Shown: piece after piece, positions 4,296-5,402 of the stretch
How the letters are laid out: every line of letters starts with the position of its first letter
Numbering within the stretch: position 1 is the first letter of the stretch
Assembly: GCA_016929305.1 (NCBI GenBank)
Contig: JAFGJC010000061.1
Span: forward strand, 1 to 5,402
Reading direction: 5' to 3'
DNA: 5,402 nt
From: a candidate division CSSED10-310 bacterium
GTDB taxonomy: Bacteria > CSSED10-310 > JAFGJC01
Made by a program: the position numbers and the translations under genes
Notes under the pieces: model-generated
Seen by the model: only the letters and a program-made list of their open reading frames with translations
What the model was told of the DNA's origin: nothing
The model's database searches: none

Positions 4296-5402
4296 ATGAA
4301 TTTCGAGAAATATTCTAAATTCGTAGTGCTTTTTCTGCTTCTCCTGATATCCAACTTTGCTTCAGCAACTGTATGGCCGGTTCCCGATACGGGACGAAAG
4401 GGAGTAATGACTGTCTATGGAGATTATCGATTCGGAGATCTGGGATGTAATGTTCATGCTGCAATAGACATAACCCAAAACATTGAGAACGACAAATCTG
4501 ACAGCTGCAAGATCCCCGTTCAGTGTATCCAAAACTCCGAATTTGTTTGCTACATTGTAAACAAAGAAACCGGCACACTCAGACCAGGAAATATTGATGG
4601 CATTGTCTTGCTATGTGGCTACAACTACCACGTATATCAGCATGTAAAAGGCATCGATCCTCAACAACTAGAATCACGACCTAATTTCCCCAATATCGCG
4701 GAAGGACAGCACATCGGTTACATAGCCGAATCAGGTGATGACGCGTACGGTAATTCGTCACCTCATCTTCATTTCGCAATATATGGCGGGAATATCCTGA
4801 AAGGCACCGATACCACCACCAGGAGGTTGAGAATCAGCTTTTTTAGGCGGATGAACATAGAAGCGCTATGGGGATTTAACTATGATCCTGGCGGTGTCTA
4901 TCCGATTGAAAACCCGTTGAATATTTTGCCGGATGCCGATGTACAAGACACGATACCTCCTGTATTCTTGAATTCTGATGTCAGCGGAACACCCATTGAT
5001 GTCGTTCCCAACTTGGCATTTCAGAATTCTCGAGTTTTTACTACAGGATATGTGGATAAAGAAAAGTGTCCTTGGGTTGTACGAGGAAAGGTGGATATAA
5101 TCGCACGGGTCAACGATTACATGAATGTGAGAGGCCAATTTTCCAACGGCAGTTACACTACCGATGTCATCCCCGGAATTTACGAGATAAAGTACGAAAT
5201 CTACCTTGGGGCATCGCAGATATTGGAAAGAAAGCTAATCTGGAGCGATTTGCCAAATTCTAATTATCACGGCCTCTTGCCAGGCGGTATTCTTTGCCGT
5301 GAACGATTTGAAAAGAGTCTCCCAGTTCATCCCCATTCAACCGATTCATTCTACTGTCCGGGTTATGACAGCTATGAGTACAATTATAATTACTACGTGG
5401 TC
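4296..5402 (+). CDS. Exported M23/LytM-family metallopeptidase, 3' part outside window
   Basis: The frame is open from ATG 4296 to the right edge (369 codons, no stop). Residues 1-24 form a classical Sec signal peptide with hydrophobic core FVVLFLLLLI and an ASA cleavage site. The M23 (lysostaphin/LytM-type) core follows: HAAID at 54-58 is the HxxxD motif, giving His54 and Asp58 as zinc ligands. VYQH at 113-116 supplies the conserved middle histidine, and PHLHF at 156-160 is the HxH motif (His157 catalytic, His159 ligand). All expected residues are present, so activity is plausible; members hydrolyse peptidoglycan cross-links or similar peptides. The core contains an insert with several cysteines (71, 77, 85, 107) that could form disulfides. 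After the catalytic domain come more than 200 residues, including a probable beta-sandwich (around WVVRGKVDIIARVND) and a Tyr-rich stretch at the visible end. The ATG is 12 bp after the upstream stop, with GAGGG as a plausible ribosome site. Confidence 0.85.
   Translation, partial: MNFEKYSKFVVLFLLLLISNFASATVWPVPDTGRKGVMTVYGDYRFGDLGCNVHAAIDITQNIENDKSDSCKIPVQCIQNSEFVCYIVNKETGTLRPGNIDGIVLLCGYNYHVYQHVKGIDPQQLESRPNFPNIAEGQHIGYIAESGDDAYGNSSPHLHFAIYGGNILKGTDTTTRRLRISFFRRMNIEALWGFNYDPGGVYPIENPLNILPDADVQDTIPPVFLNSDVSGTPIDVVPNLAFQNSRVFTTGYVDKEKCPWVVRGKVDIIARVNDYMNVRGQFSNGSYTTDVIPGIYEIKYEIYLGASQILERKLIWSDLPNSNYHGLLPGGILCRERFEKSLPVHPHSTDSFYCPGYDSYEYNYNYYVV

Noticed and set aside
4315..5263. ORFs at 4315-4578 and 4866-5138 (minus) and 5066-5263 (plus)
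   Set aside because: All lie within the M23 peptidase gene, whose frame is continuous and has a signal peptide and all catalytic motifs.
1..5402. CRISPR array, tRNA, insertion-sequence ends or integrase attachment site
   Set aside because: No regularly spaced repeats, tRNA-like cloverleaf, transposase or flanking inverted repeats were seen.

Overview
The window comes from a bacterium with moderate to low GC content, sigma70-like promoters and Shine-Dalgarno sites. It encodes Sec-exported proteins, including an M23-family peptidase, so a bacterial cell envelope is implied. The sequence does not fix the phylum. There are no rRNA, tRNA, transposase or CRISPR features.

Left half, minus strand, 2532 down to the window's left edge: five tightly overlapping genes read as one operon. 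In transcription order they are (1) a 98-aa acyl-carrier-protein-like protein with a candidate phosphopantetheine serine, (2) a 114-aa XRE/Cro-CI-type repressor, (3) a 285-aa ImmA/IrrE-type HExxH metallopeptidase, (4) a 277-aa divergent thymidylate-synthase-fold protein and (5) a thymidylate-kinase-like P-loop protein cut by the window edge. All four junctions overlap (8, 4, 11 and 4 nt), so the genes are probably translationally coupled. A candidate promoter with a consensus TTGACA box lies upstream. A perfect 8-1-8 palindrome plus a third half-site covers its -10 and spacer, which is what autoregulation by the XRE protein would look like. XRE plus ImmA/IrrE is a known derepression pair, as in ICEBs1 ImmR/ImmA. 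Here it sits with what looks like a nucleotide-modifying pair (TS-like plus TMP-kinase-like) and a carrier protein. This cassette is the most interesting part of the window. Its chemistry and purpose cannot be read from the sequence.

Middle, 2533-2933: a 401-bp divergent intergenic region. It holds the operator and promoter of the left operon, a small 6-3-6 hairpin, a short possible relic or leader ORF (2671-2799), and a good promoter (TTGACT, 17-bp spacer, GATAAT) for the rightward genes.

Right half, plus strand: two genes 12 bp apart. The first is a 449-aa exported protein with propeller-like beta repeats and no recognised family. The second is an exported M23/LytM-type metallopeptidase with a full set of metal and catalytic residues and a long C-terminal extension, open at the right window edge. 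They look like cell-envelope genes unrelated to the left operon, although the two groups share the intergenic region.
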